Both the position numbers and the translations under genes were made by a program. From Clostridia bacterium (lineage in GTDB: Bacteria; Bacillota; Clostridia; Oscillospirales; CAG-272): a DNA stretch of 8,302 nucleotides. The notes beneath the pieces were generated by a model that ran no database searches, had not been told where the DNA came from, and saw only the letters and a list, made by a program, of their open reading frames with translations. This document shows, one piece after another, positions 1 to 6,020 of this stretch (its first letter is position 1; every line of letters begins with the position of its first letter). The stretch covers positions 1 through 8,302 of the forward strand of contig JAFTMF010000050.1 of the NCBI GenBank assembly GCA_017452565.1. Reading direction: 5' to 3'.

Positions 1-1
1 C

Positions 2-157
2 ACCAGCATTGAATGCACCGTCAAGCAGTGCGAGCATCATTGTCAGAATCAGAATTACTGCACCCTGAACGCCATTCGCGTGGTGACTCACGAGCAGAAC
101 CCCACCGAGGTTGCCTGCACCGATTGCTCTTCCTTCAAGGCAAAGCACAACGCGTAA
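2..157 (+). CDS. DUF1540 domain protein, 3' part (start outside window)
   Basis: This is the C-terminal 51 residues of a small Cys-rich protein, open from the left edge to a TAA. Six cysteines are visible at residues 5, 10, 14, 20, 39 and 42. The order is a CTVxxC pair, an N-x-x-C element, an 'IRV' strand, then CxxCSSF near the end. This matches the DUF1540 pattern of short, probably metal-binding domains common in Clostridia and Bacilli, whose function is unknown. Probably only a few residues are missing, because family members often start just before this motif. It is followed 5 nt later by a strong intrinsic terminator, so it is the last gene of its transcript. The family assignment rests on the Cys spacing alone; no role is claimed. 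Confidence 0.7.
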   Translation, partial: TSIECTVKQCEHHCQNQNYCTLNAIRVVTHEQNPTEVACTDCSSFKAKHNA

Positions 158-162
158 AGTGG

Positions 163-218
163 TAAAAATCCCTTCTCAAGCACCGTTTCGGACGGTGTTT
201 GGGAAGGGAAAATTTTTT
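163..218 (+). terminator. Intrinsic terminator after the DUF1540 gene
   Basis: A stem of 18 base pairs (169-186 with 192-209, two G-U pairs, loop TTCGG) is followed by AAA and six T at 213-218. A run of five A (164-168) precedes the stem and can pair with the T tract, so the hairpin could also work on the opposite strand. Confidence 0.9.
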
Positions 219-219
219 G

Positions 220-246
220 AAAAAAACTTCAAAAAATTTCGAAAAA
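220..246 (+). promoter_or_regulatory. Phased A-tracts, candidate UP element of the tRNA promoter
   Basis: Three A-tracts (220-226, 231-236, 242-246) have centres at about 223, 233.5 and 244, roughly one helical turn apart, and end 4 nt before the -35 box. Relative to a start near 286 they fall at about -66 to -40, where RNA polymerase alpha C-terminal domains bind UP elements. The phasing is seen in the sequence; the activating role is inferred. Confidence 0.55.
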
Positions 247-250
247 GGGG

Positions 251-279
251 TTGACAAAGGGAAATACATCTGTTATAAT
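251..279 (+). promoter_or_regulatory. Consensus sigma-A promoter for tRNA-Thr
   Basis: A perfect -35 TTGACA (251-256) and perfect -10 TATAAT (274-279) are separated by 17 bp. The predicted start is near 286, giving a leader of about 26 nt before the tRNA. Full consensus fits a stable-RNA gene. Confidence 0.92.
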
Positions 280-311
280 AAGTAGGCGTTCAAGAGAGCG
301 CACAAAAATAT

Positions 312-387
312 GCTGCTATGGCTCAGTTGGTAGAGCACATCCTTGGTAAGGATGAGGTCATCAGTTCGAATCTGATTAGCAGCTCCA
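312..387 (+). tRNA. tRNA-Thr (anticodon GGT), CCA encoded
   Basis: The cloverleaf folds completely. The acceptor stem GCTGCTA (312-318) pairs perfectly with TAGCAGC (377-383). The D arm is GCTC/GAGC (321-324, 333-336). The anticodon stem CATCC/GGATG (338-342, 350-354) encloses a seven-base loop with GGT at 345-347. The variable loop is AGGTC. The T arm is ATCAG/CTGAT around TTCGAAT. The discriminator base is T384, not the A found in E. coli tRNA-Thr, and CCA is genomically encoded (385-387). The anticodon reads ACC and ACU threonine codons. It has its own promoter and terminator, so it is transcribed alone. Confidence 0.96.
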
Positions 388-413
388 ACCCGACCGATTT
401 GGTCGGGTTTTTG
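387..413 (+). terminator. Intrinsic terminator after tRNA-Thr
   Basis: A nine-base-pair stem (387-395 with 401-409, core CCCGACC/GGTCGGG, loop GATTT) leads into a T-rich tract (408-412). The stem uses the last A of the tRNA CCA, so terminator and tRNA 3' end abut directly. Confidence 0.85.
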
Positions 414-432
414 GTTTGTATATGGATTTGAC

Positions 433-461
433 TTGACAAACTCGCCATCCTATGCTATACT
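433..461 (+). promoter_or_regulatory. Sigma-A promoter for the rtcB transcript
   Basis: The -35 box TTGACA (433-438) and -10 box TATACT (456-461) are 17 bp apart. The expected start near 468 leaves only about 25 nt before the first start codon at 493. The promoter lies just downstream of the tRNA terminator, so rtcB is transcribed independently of the tRNA. Confidence 0.85.
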
Positions 462-492
462 AACCTAAACACATTCAAAGGAGTTGATCATT

Positions 493-603
493 ATGTCTGC
501 AACGATTTTATACCCGAACACCATTTTTACCAAATCGAATAATAGGAGAACTAATGATCGAACTGCAAGGAAAACGCAACTCCGCGATCATTTACGCGGA
601 TAA
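493..603 (+). CDS. Short upstream ORF (36 aa) overlapping the rtcB start
   Basis: The first ATG of the predicted rtcB transcript, at 493, has the best ribosome site in this region, AAAGGAG at 477-483 with a 9-nt gap. It opens a 36-codon frame ending in TAA at 601-603. This frame runs through the rtcB Shine-Dalgarno and start codon in another frame and overlaps rtcB by 50 nt. I recognise no family; the later residues are simply an out-of-frame reading of the rtcB start, rich in Arg, Thr and Asn. It could be a leader that couples or limits rtcB translation, or the remnant of a lost gene. The ribosome site is clear; the function is inferred. Confidence 0.45.
   Translation: MSATILYPNTIFTKSNNRRTNDRTARKTQLRDHLRG
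543..548 (+). promoter_or_regulatory. rtcB ribosome binding site inside the upstream ORF
   Basis: TAGGAG lies 5 nt before the ATG at 554. It supports that start and sits within the translated upstream ORF, so ribosomes on the leader would pass over it. Confidence 0.7.
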
Positions 604-1720
604 AATTGACAAAGAAACCAAAACACAAATCGCCGCACTGCTGAGGCTGGAGGCGTTGGCCGACTCCAAGGTGCGCATTATGCCCGACACCCATTCGGGA
701 CGGGGAACGGTGGTAGGAACTACGCTGACTCTTCACGGACGGGGGATTCCCGCTCTCTTGGGTGTGGATCTAGGCTGCGGAATGGAAACCGTCTTTTTAG
801 AGGAAACAGAAACTGATCTCGCTAAGCTGGATCGGCTGATCCACGAAAAAGTCCCCGCAGGAGCGGCTGTACACGATCTGCCCGTGGCAGATTTTCCCAA
901 GCTGGACAGCCTCCACTGCATCGCAGAGGTCAACCGTGAGCGAGCGATTCGGAGCATCGGCACGCTGGGCGGCGGCAATCACTTCATTGAGCTGGACAAA
1001 GCCGAGGACGGCAGGCTGGTGCTGGTGATTCACTCAGGCTCCCGACAGCTGGGGAGCGACGTTGCTACCTACTACAAAGAGCAAGCCTACCGCTATCAAT
1101 GCAAGAAAGCGCGCCGTTCTGCCGGTGGCAAGGGAAGAGAAGACTACGCCTTCAAATCCGCACGCCGAGAGCAGGCGAGCATCAAGGTCAGCCGCGAGAC
1201 AGCGGCGCTGGAGGGCGAGTTATTTCAAAAATATCTCCACGATCTTGCCATCGTGCAGGAATATGCTGATCTCAACCGCCGCACCATGGCAGAGATTATC
1301 TGCGATGGGATGGGATTTCACATCCGCGATCGCTTTGCCTGTGTGCACAACTATATTGATACCGAGCGTATGATTCTGCGCAAGGGTGCGATCTCGGCAA
1401 GGCTTGATGAGCGTGTGATCATTCCGCTGAATATGCGGGATGGCGCCATCATCGGCAAAGGGCTGGGCAATTCCGATTGGAATCACTCTGCCCCTCACGG
1501 AGCGGGACGGGTATGCAGCCGCACCGATGCCAAGTTTGCCTACACTGTGGCAGACTATCAATCGGCGATGGAGGGGATTTACACCACCACGGCAACCGAA
1601 GGCTCGCTGGACGAGTGTCCGATGGCGTACAAAGCGCCGGAGCGGATCCTGGATGCGATTGGCGACACCGTCGAAGTGGAGCAGGTTGTGAAGCCTGTGT
1701 ATAATTTCAAGGCCTGCTGA
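554..1720 (+). CDS. rtcB: RtcB family RNA-splicing/repair ligase
   Basis: This is an RtcB-type RNA ligase of 388 aa (E. coli RtcB is 408). In the family, Mn2+ and GTP are used to guanylylate an active-site histidine and join RNA 3'-phosphate or 2',3'-cyclic-phosphate ends to 5'-OH ends in the cytoplasm. The catalytic motifs are intact. GVDLGCGM (70-77) carries the metal ligands Asp72 and Cys75. GGGNHF (139-144) carries Asn142 and His143. HSGSRQLG begins at His160. HNYID has His265. PHGAGR contains His315, the expected guanylylation site. The start at 554 is supported by TAGGAG and by a family-like N-terminus (MIELQGK). Residues 181-215 form a basic stretch. No archease or RtcA/RtcR gene is visible. 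The gene is monocistronic: its own promoter at 433-461 and a terminator directly after. Confidence 0.95.
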   Translation: MIELQGKRNSAIIYADKIDKETKTQIAALLRLEALADSKVRIMPDTHSGRGTVVGTTLTLHGRGIPALLGVDLGCGMETVFLEETETDLAKLDRLIHEKVPAGAAVHDLPVADFPKLDSLHCIAEVNRERAIRSIGTLGGGNHFIELDKAEDGRLVLVIHSGSRQLGSDVATYYKEQAYRYQCKKARRSAGGKGREDYAFKSARREQASIKVSRETAALEGELFQKYLHDLAIVQEYADLNRRTMAEIICDGMGFHIRDRFACVHNYIDTERMILRKGAISARLDERVIIPLNMRDGAIIGKGLGNSDWNHSAPHGAGRVCSRTDAKFAYTVADYQSAMEGIYTTTATEGSLDECPMAYKAPERILDAIGDTVEVEQVVKPVYNFKAC

Positions 1721-1748
1721 GCCTTTGTGAAGCCTAACAAGTAAACCG

Positions 1749-1776
1749 AAAGCCGACGAGAGATCGTCGGCTTTTT
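1749..1776 (+). terminator. Intrinsic terminator after rtcB
   Basis: An 11-bp stem (1749-1759 with 1764-1774, core AGCCGACGA/TCGTCGGCT, loop GAGA) ends in a T5 run at 1772-1776, 28 nt after the rtcB stop. Confidence 0.92.
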
Positions 1777-1812
1777 GTGTTGGTGGGAATTGTTAGGAGT
1801 CTAAGGAGGCAA

Positions 1813-1827
1813 TTCGGCTGTGCCGAA
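1813..1827. repeat. Small inverted repeat in the convergent intergenic region
   Basis: TTCGGC and GCCGAA (1813-1818, 1822-1827) pair around a three-base loop TGT. There is no T tract, so it is not a terminator on its own. It may belong to the hairpin-rich element that follows. Confidence 0.35.
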
Positions 1828-1850
1828 GTATAGTGGAAGAGATAAAAGTA

Positions 1851-1876
1851 GGGTGGCAAGTACTTGCCACCCTTTT
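1851..1876. terminator. Palindromic hairpin, probable terminator
   Basis: A perfect 22-nt palindrome (arms GGGTGGCAAG 1851-1860 and CTTGCCACCC 1863-1872) is followed by TTTT on the plus strand and by a weaker TACTTTT on the minus strand. It could back up the rtcB terminator and also end the minus-strand arginine transcript arriving from the other side. Confidence 0.6.
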
Positions 1877-1881
1877 ATAAA

Positions 1882-1970
1882 AGTTTTTGGGGATTCTCAA
1901 GGACCTTTTTGAAAAAAGGTCCTTGAGCGGGGTTGTAGGGGCGGAGCCCCTACGGCAGAGCCCTTGGCGT
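1882..1970. repeat. Probable dispersed palindromic intergenic element
   Basis: Two adjacent hairpins fill the space after dapF. A long one (1896-1910 with 1912-1927, core CTCAAGGACC/GGTCCTTGAG, A/T-rich tip) is followed by a GC-rich one (GTAGGGGC 1935-1942, loop GGA, GCCCCTAC 1946-1953). The arrangement, with a T-rich lead-in, an A/T-capped hairpin and then a 'GGGGCGGAGCCCC' block, resembles intergenic palindromic elements found in many copies in Clostridia genomes. Only one copy is in this window, so the repeat status is recalled, not shown. The long hairpin probably folds at the 3' end of the dapF mRNA. Confidence 0.5.
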
Positions 1971-1973
1971 ACC

Positions 1974-2828
1974 TTAATACTCCAGCTCGCCCTTGTAGAC
2001 GAGGTCGGCGTTACCGGTGAGGGTGATGCCTTCGTCGGTGTAATTCACGATGAGGTCGCCGCCCTTGACCTTGACGGTGACGTCCTCGCCCTTCTTGCAG
2101 AAGCCGTTTTCTACGGCGGCTACTACGGCGGCGCAAGCGCCGGTACCGCAGGCGAGGGTTTCGCCGTTACCGCGCTCCCAAACACGCATCTTGATGGTGA
2201 CGGGATTCACTACGCGGATGAATTCGGTGTTCACACGCTCGGGGAAGAGGGGAGAGTGCTCGAAGAGAGGACCAACCTTCTCTACCTCTACGGCATCTAC
2301 GCGAGGAGCGAAGACAACGCAGTGGGGGTTGCCCACGGAAACGCAGGTGATGTTGTAGTTCTCGCCGCCAATTTCCACGGGATGGTCGATGACCGTCTCC
2401 TTATCAATGGCAACGGGCAGATCGGCTGCCAGGAGGGATGCCTTGCCCATACGGATGGTTACAGATGTTACCTTTCCGTCGGAAACGAAGAGCTTCATCC
2501 ATTTCACGCCGCTGGCGGTTTCCACGGTGATGTGGGTGTGGGTGGTGTAGCCGTTATCGTAGAGGAACTTGCCCACGCAGCGCAGAGCGTTACAGCCCAT
2601 CTTACCCTCGGAGCCGTCCTGGTTGAAGAGGCGCATCTTAGCGGTGGCTACGCTGGATTTTTCGATCAGCACGATACCGTCGCCGCCGATGCCGTAGTGA
2701 CGGTCACAGTAGGTGACAGCCAAGGACTCGGGGCAGGTGATGGAGCCGTCGAAGTTGTCGATATAGATATAGTCGTTGCCGGTAGCGCTCATCTTGTGGA
2801 AGACCAGCTTGCGGCGAGTGGCACGCAT
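1974..2828 (-). other. dapF: DapF (diaminopimelate epimerase) domain of the fusion
   Basis: DapF interconverts LL- and meso-diaminopimelate for lysine and peptidoglycan synthesis, using two cysteines as acid and base. Counting from the ATG at 2828, this part has 284 residues, the family's usual size. Seen in it: KMSATGNDYIYID (first half), YGIGGDG, FNQDGSEGKM, SVGNPHCVVF, LFPERVNTEF and WERGNGETLACGTGACA. The last holds the second catalytic cysteine, Cys677 of the 734-residue frame. The first catalytic motif, normally CGN[GA]xRC, reads GCNALRC (codons near 2592-2597), so the expected cysteine is Gly528 and a cysteine sits one residue later (529). Everything else is well conserved. Activity would depend on whether Cys529 can substitute. 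In an arginine operon this gene is out of its usual pathway context. Confidence 0.85.
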
Positions 2829-4178
2829 ATCGTTGATGTTTACCAGCTCGGTGTTGTAGAGATTGTAACGGGAGGAGATGATGTCTGCCATCGCATTGGC
2901 GGTATCCAGAGAGGTCAGGCAGGAGATAGACAGCTGGATCGCACGGCGCTGCATAGTGATGAACTCCTCAATGGTGGAGTCGTAGAGTGCGCCGGTGTAA
3001 ACGATATAGTTCAGCTTGCCTGCTTCCATCAGCTGGAATACGTCTCCGCCGGGAGCGATGCTGTTTACTACGGTCACGTCAATGCCCAGACTGGAGATAG
3101 ACTCTGCCGTATCGGGGGTAGCATAAAGCTTCATTCCCAGATCGTCCAGCTTCTTGGCAAGGGTAACGACCTCGTACTGGTCGTAGTCAACTACCGACAG
3201 CAGGATGCCAACCTCGTTGCCGCCAAAGGGTGCTGCCAGCTTGAAGCCTGCTGCAGTCAGACCTTTATACAGCGCTTCGGTCAGGGTCTTGCCGATGCCC
3301 AAAACCTCACCGGTGGACTTCATTTCCGGACCGAGAGAGGAGTTCACGTCAGACAGCTTCTCGAAGGAGAAGACGGGGGCCTTGACGGTGAAGTAGGGAG
3401 GTGTCTTGTACAGACCGGTTCCGTAGCCCATATCGGCCAGAGACTCGCCGATCATTACACGGGAGGCAATGTCTACCATAGGAACGCCGGTCACCTTGCT
3501 GATATAGGGGATGGTACGGGAAGCGCGGGGGTTTACCTCGATGACGTAAAGCTCGCCGTGGTAGATCAGGTACTGGATGTTCACCAGACCCTTGGTGCCC
3601 AGCTCCAGCGCCAAGTTGGTGGAGCAGTCGATGATCGCCTGCTTCATCTTATCGGTGATGTTGTAGGGAGGATAAACCGCAATGGAGTCGCCCGAGTGAA
3701 CGCCGGCACGTTCTACGTGCTGCATAATACCGGGGATGAGGACGTCCTTGCCGTCGGAGATCACGTCTACCTCCAGCTCGGGGCCCATCATATACTTGTC
3801 CACCAAAACGGGGTTGTCAATACCGCCCGCTAAGATGACGTTCATATATTTCTCCACGTCGGCAGGAACGTGAGCGATGATCATATTCTGACCGCCGATC
3901 ACGTAGGAGGGACGGAGGAGGACGGGATAGCCCAGTGTCTCTGCGGCGTCCAGCGCCTCTGCGAGATTCAAAACGGCGCGGCCCTTGGGACGGCGGATGC
4001 CGAAGCGCTCCAAGAGAGCATCGAACTTTTCACGGTCCTCGGCGGTGTCAATGCCCTCTGCGGAGGTGCCGAGAATGCGGATGCCGTTGTCGTCCAAGAA
4101 CTGGGTCAGCTTGATGGCGGTCTGACCGCCGAATGCTACTACAACGCCCACGGGCTTCTCGATCTCGATGACGTTCAT
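1974..4178 (-). CDS. carB-dapF: CarB C-terminal half fused in frame to diaminopimelate epimerase (DapF)
   Basis: This is the 3' part of the carB-dapF frame, shown from the first ATG after the in-frame TAG (4272-4274). The true frame continues upstream: codons 4179-4271 still encode normal CarB sequence, including NNNPETVSTDYDTADRLYF. Residues 1 to about 330 are the second CarB synthetase unit, which phosphorylates carbamate; LLRPSYVIGGQNM (87-99) and VIEVNPRASR (212-221) are its ATP-grasp motifs. Residues 341-440 are the MGS-like allosteric domain. CarB would end near residue 450, giving a normal total of about 1,064. With no stop codon, a DapF domain follows (about 457-734), ending in TAA. 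An internal ATG at 2828 could start DapF alone but lacks a clear Shine-Dalgarno. If the TAG stops ribosomes, this half would need reinitiation at 4178, and it would lack the start of its first Rossmann-like fold. Confidence 0.85.
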   Translation of the reverse strand: MNVIEIEKPVGVVVAFGGQTAIKLTQFLDDNGIRILGTSAEGIDTAEDREKFDALLERFGIRRPKGRAVLNLAEALDAAETLGYPVLLRPSYVIGGQNMIIAHVPADVEKYMNVILAGGIDNPVLVDKYMMGPELEVDVISDGKDVLIPGIMQHVERAGVHSGDSIAVYPPYNITDKMKQAIIDCSTNLALELGTKGLVNIQYLIYHGELYVIEVNPRASRTIPYISKVTGVPMVDIASRVMIGESLADMGYGTGLYKTPPYFTVKAPVFSFEKLSDVNSSLGPEMKSTGEVLGIGKTLTEALYKGLTAAGFKLAAPFGGNEVGILLSVVDYDQYEVVTLAKKLDDLGMKLYATPDTAESISSLGIDVTVVNSIAPGGDVFQLMEAGKLNYIVYTGALYDSTIEEFITMQRRAIQLSISCLTSLDTANAMADIISSRYNLYNTELVNINDMRATRRKLVFHKMSATGNDYIYIDNFDGSITCPESLAVTYCDRHYGIGGDGIVLIEKSSVATAKMRLFNQDGSEGKMGCNALRCVGKFLYDNGYTTHTHITVETASGVKWMKLFVSDGKVTSVTIRMGKASLLAADLPVAIDKETVIDHPVEIGGENYNITCVSVGNPHCVVFAPRVDAVEVEKVGPLFEHSPLFPERVNTEFIRVVNPVTIKMRVWERGNGETLACGTGACAAVVAAVENGFCKKGEDVTVKVKGGDLIVNYTDEGITLTGNADLVYKGELEY

Positions 4179-4271
4179 GACGTCCTCGGGAGTGAGGGGC
4201 TCGAAATACAGACGGTCTGCAGTATCGTAGTCGGTGGAAACGGTCTCGGGGTTGTTGTTGATGATGGCAAC

Positions 4272-4274
4272 CTA
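4272..4274 (-). other. In-frame TAG interrupting carB at codon 583
   Basis: The reading frame from carB ATG (6020) runs GGC TAC TAG GTT GCC ATC ATC AAC. Related CarB proteins have a sense residue here (ELGYE then a hydrophobic strand and NNNPETV), so a GAG to TAG change is the simplest explanation. Sequence before and after is normal CarB in the same frame, so this is a single-codon change, not a frameshift or deletion. Confidence 0.9.
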
Positions 4275-6020
4275 GTAGCCCAGCTCCTGCAGAGTCCATA
4301 CGCAATGGACGGAGGAGTAGTCGAACTCGATACCCTGACCGATGCGGATAGGACCGGAGCCCAGTACGATGACGCGCTCCTTCTTGGAGGTGGAAAGAAT
4401 CTCTCTTGCCTCGCAAGCCTCGTCATAGGAGGAGTAGAAATAGGGAGTCGCAGCGGCAAACTCTGCGCCGCAGGTGTCAACCATCTTGTAGGAAGCGGCA
4501 CGGTGCATAGAAGCAGGTACTTCCTTCACGCAGGCAAGGCGGGCAAGGGCTTTGTCGGGATAGCCGAAGTTCTTACCGATAAGGTAATTCTCCTCGGTGA
4601 GACCTTCTGCCGCCAGCTTGGCTTCGTAATCGGCCAGCTTCTTCAGCTTGGAAAGGAACCACTTGTCGATGCGGGTGATCTTGTTAATAGTGTCAAGGGA
4701 TACGCCCTTCTTGATGGCCTCGAATACAGTGAAGAGGCGAAGGTCGTCCAGATTGTGGAGACGCTCCTCTACGGGAGTGTCGTTCATAGGTGCCTTGTTC
4801 AGAGTGTCCAGCGAGATTTCCGCACCGCGGACAGCCTTCATAATCGCCATCTCAAAGGAGGGAGCGATAGCCATCACCACGCCGGTGGCCTTCATCTGGG
4901 TGCCCAGCTTACGGGACTTGCCGCCGAACTTATCGAAGGGCCACTTGGGGAACTTGACTACGCAGTAGTCAACGGTAGGCTCGAAGCAGGCGAAGGTGGT
5001 GCCGGTCACCTCGTTCTTGATCTCGTCCAGAGTGTAGCCCAGAGCGATCTGAGTGGTCACCTTAGCGATGGGATAGCCGGTCGCCTTGGATGCCAGTGCG
5101 GAGGAACGGGATACACGGGGGTTGACCTCGATGACCGCATATTCGAAGGATTCGGGATTCAGTGCGAACTGACAGTTACAGCCGCCCACGATGCCCAGCG
5201 CATCTACGATGGACAGAGAAGCCGCACGGAGCATCTCGAATTCCCGGGGGGAAAGGGTAAATGCGGGAGCGACTACGATGGAGTCGCCGGTGTGGATGCC
5301 TACGGGGTCGAAGTTTTCCATAGAGCAGATGACGATGGCGTTGCCAGCGGCGTCGCGCATTGCCTCAAACTCGATTTCCTTCCAGCCGTAGATATATTTT
5401 TCAACCAGGATCTGGGTGATGGGAGACAGATCCAGACCTGTGCGGGCAACAACCCGCAGTTCTTCTTCATTGTAAGCAACACCGCCGCCTGCACCGCCCA
5501 GAGTAAATGCGGGACGGATGATAACGGGGTAGCCGATGCGCTCGGCAACGGCAATGGCGGTGTCCATATCCTCGGCAATATCCGAGGGAATCAGGGGCTG
5601 ACCGATCTCCTCCATCGCTTCCTTGAAGAGCTCACGGTCCTCGGCACGGGTGATGGAGTCGGCGTCGGTGCCCAAGAGGCGCACGCCCATCTTCTCCAGG
5701 TAGCCGTCCTTGGCCAGCTGCATAGCGATGGTCAGACCAGTCTGACCGCCCAGACCTGCCAAAATGGAGTCGGGACGCTCTTTTTCAATGATTCGCTTGA
5801 TGGTGTCAACGTTCAGGGGCTCCAGATAGATTTCATCTGCCAGCGCCTTATCGGTCATAATGGTAGCAGGGTTGGAGTTTACCAGCACTACGTTGACGCC
5901 TGCTTTTTTCAGTACACGGCAAGCCTGAGCGCCTGCATAGTCGAATTCGGCAGCTTGTCCGATGACGATAGGACCGGAGCCGATGACAAGAACTTTCTGA
6001 ATGGCGTTATCGCGGGGCAT
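4272..6020 (-). CDS. carB: Carbamoyl-phosphate synthase large subunit, N-terminal half (ends at in-frame TAG)
   Basis: CarB makes carbamoyl phosphate from bicarbonate, two ATP and ammonia. These 582 residues hold the carboxyphosphate synthetase unit: VLVIGSGPIVIGQ (10-21), GGQTGL, the ATP-grasp motif IRPAFTLGGAGGG (168-180), and VIEVNPRVSRSSALASKATG (296-315) with Mg-binding Glu298 and Asn300. An oligomerisation region follows (about 400-550), then the first 30 residues of the second synthetase unit (LGSGPIRIGQGIEFDY), where the frame meets TAG. The start is ATG 6020, which overlaps the carA stop as TGATG; this fits translational coupling and gives a family-like N-terminus (MPRDNAIQKVLVIG). 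An in-frame GTG two codons upstream is less likely. Cut here, the protein cannot complete the reaction, because the carbamate kinase half is missing. It forms an operon with argB, argF and carA. Confidence 0.9.
   Translation of the reverse strand: MPRDNAIQKVLVIGSGPIVIGQAAEFDYAGAQACRVLKKAGVNVVLVNSNPATIMTDKALADEIYLEPLNVDTIKRIIEKERPDSILAGLGGQTGLTIAMQLAKDGYLEKMGVRLLGTDADSITRAEDRELFKEAMEEIGQPLIPSDIAEDMDTAIAVAERIGYPVIIRPAFTLGGAGGGVAYNEEELRVVARTGLDLSPITQILVEKYIYGWKEIEFEAMRDAAGNAIVICSMENFDPVGIHTGDSIVVAPAFTLSPREFEMLRAASLSIVDALGIVGGCNCQFALNPESFEYAVIEVNPRVSRSSALASKATGYPIAKVTTQIALGYTLDEIKNEVTGTTFACFEPTVDYCVVKFPKWPFDKFGGKSRKLGTQMKATGVVMAIAPSFEMAIMKAVRGAEISLDTLNKAPMNDTPVEERLHNLDDLRLFTVFEAIKKGVSLDTINKITRIDKWFLSKLKKLADYEAKLAAEGLTEENYLIGKNFGYPDKALARLACVKEVPASMHRAASYKMVDTCGAEFAAATPYFYSSYDEACEAREILSTSKKERVIVLGSGPIRIGQGIEFDYSSVHCVWTLQELGY

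Noticed and set aside
551..1704. Several open frames of 61-113 codons overlapping rtcB on both strands
   Set aside because: They lie inside a clearly conserved rtcB frame, lack good ribosome sites and match no known family.
4179..4274. Naturally split CarB (two separate genes, as in some archaea and Aquifex)
   Set aside because: The break is about 30 residues into the second synthetase unit, not at the domain boundary, and coding sequence continues unbroken right after the TAG, so a designed gene split is unlikely.
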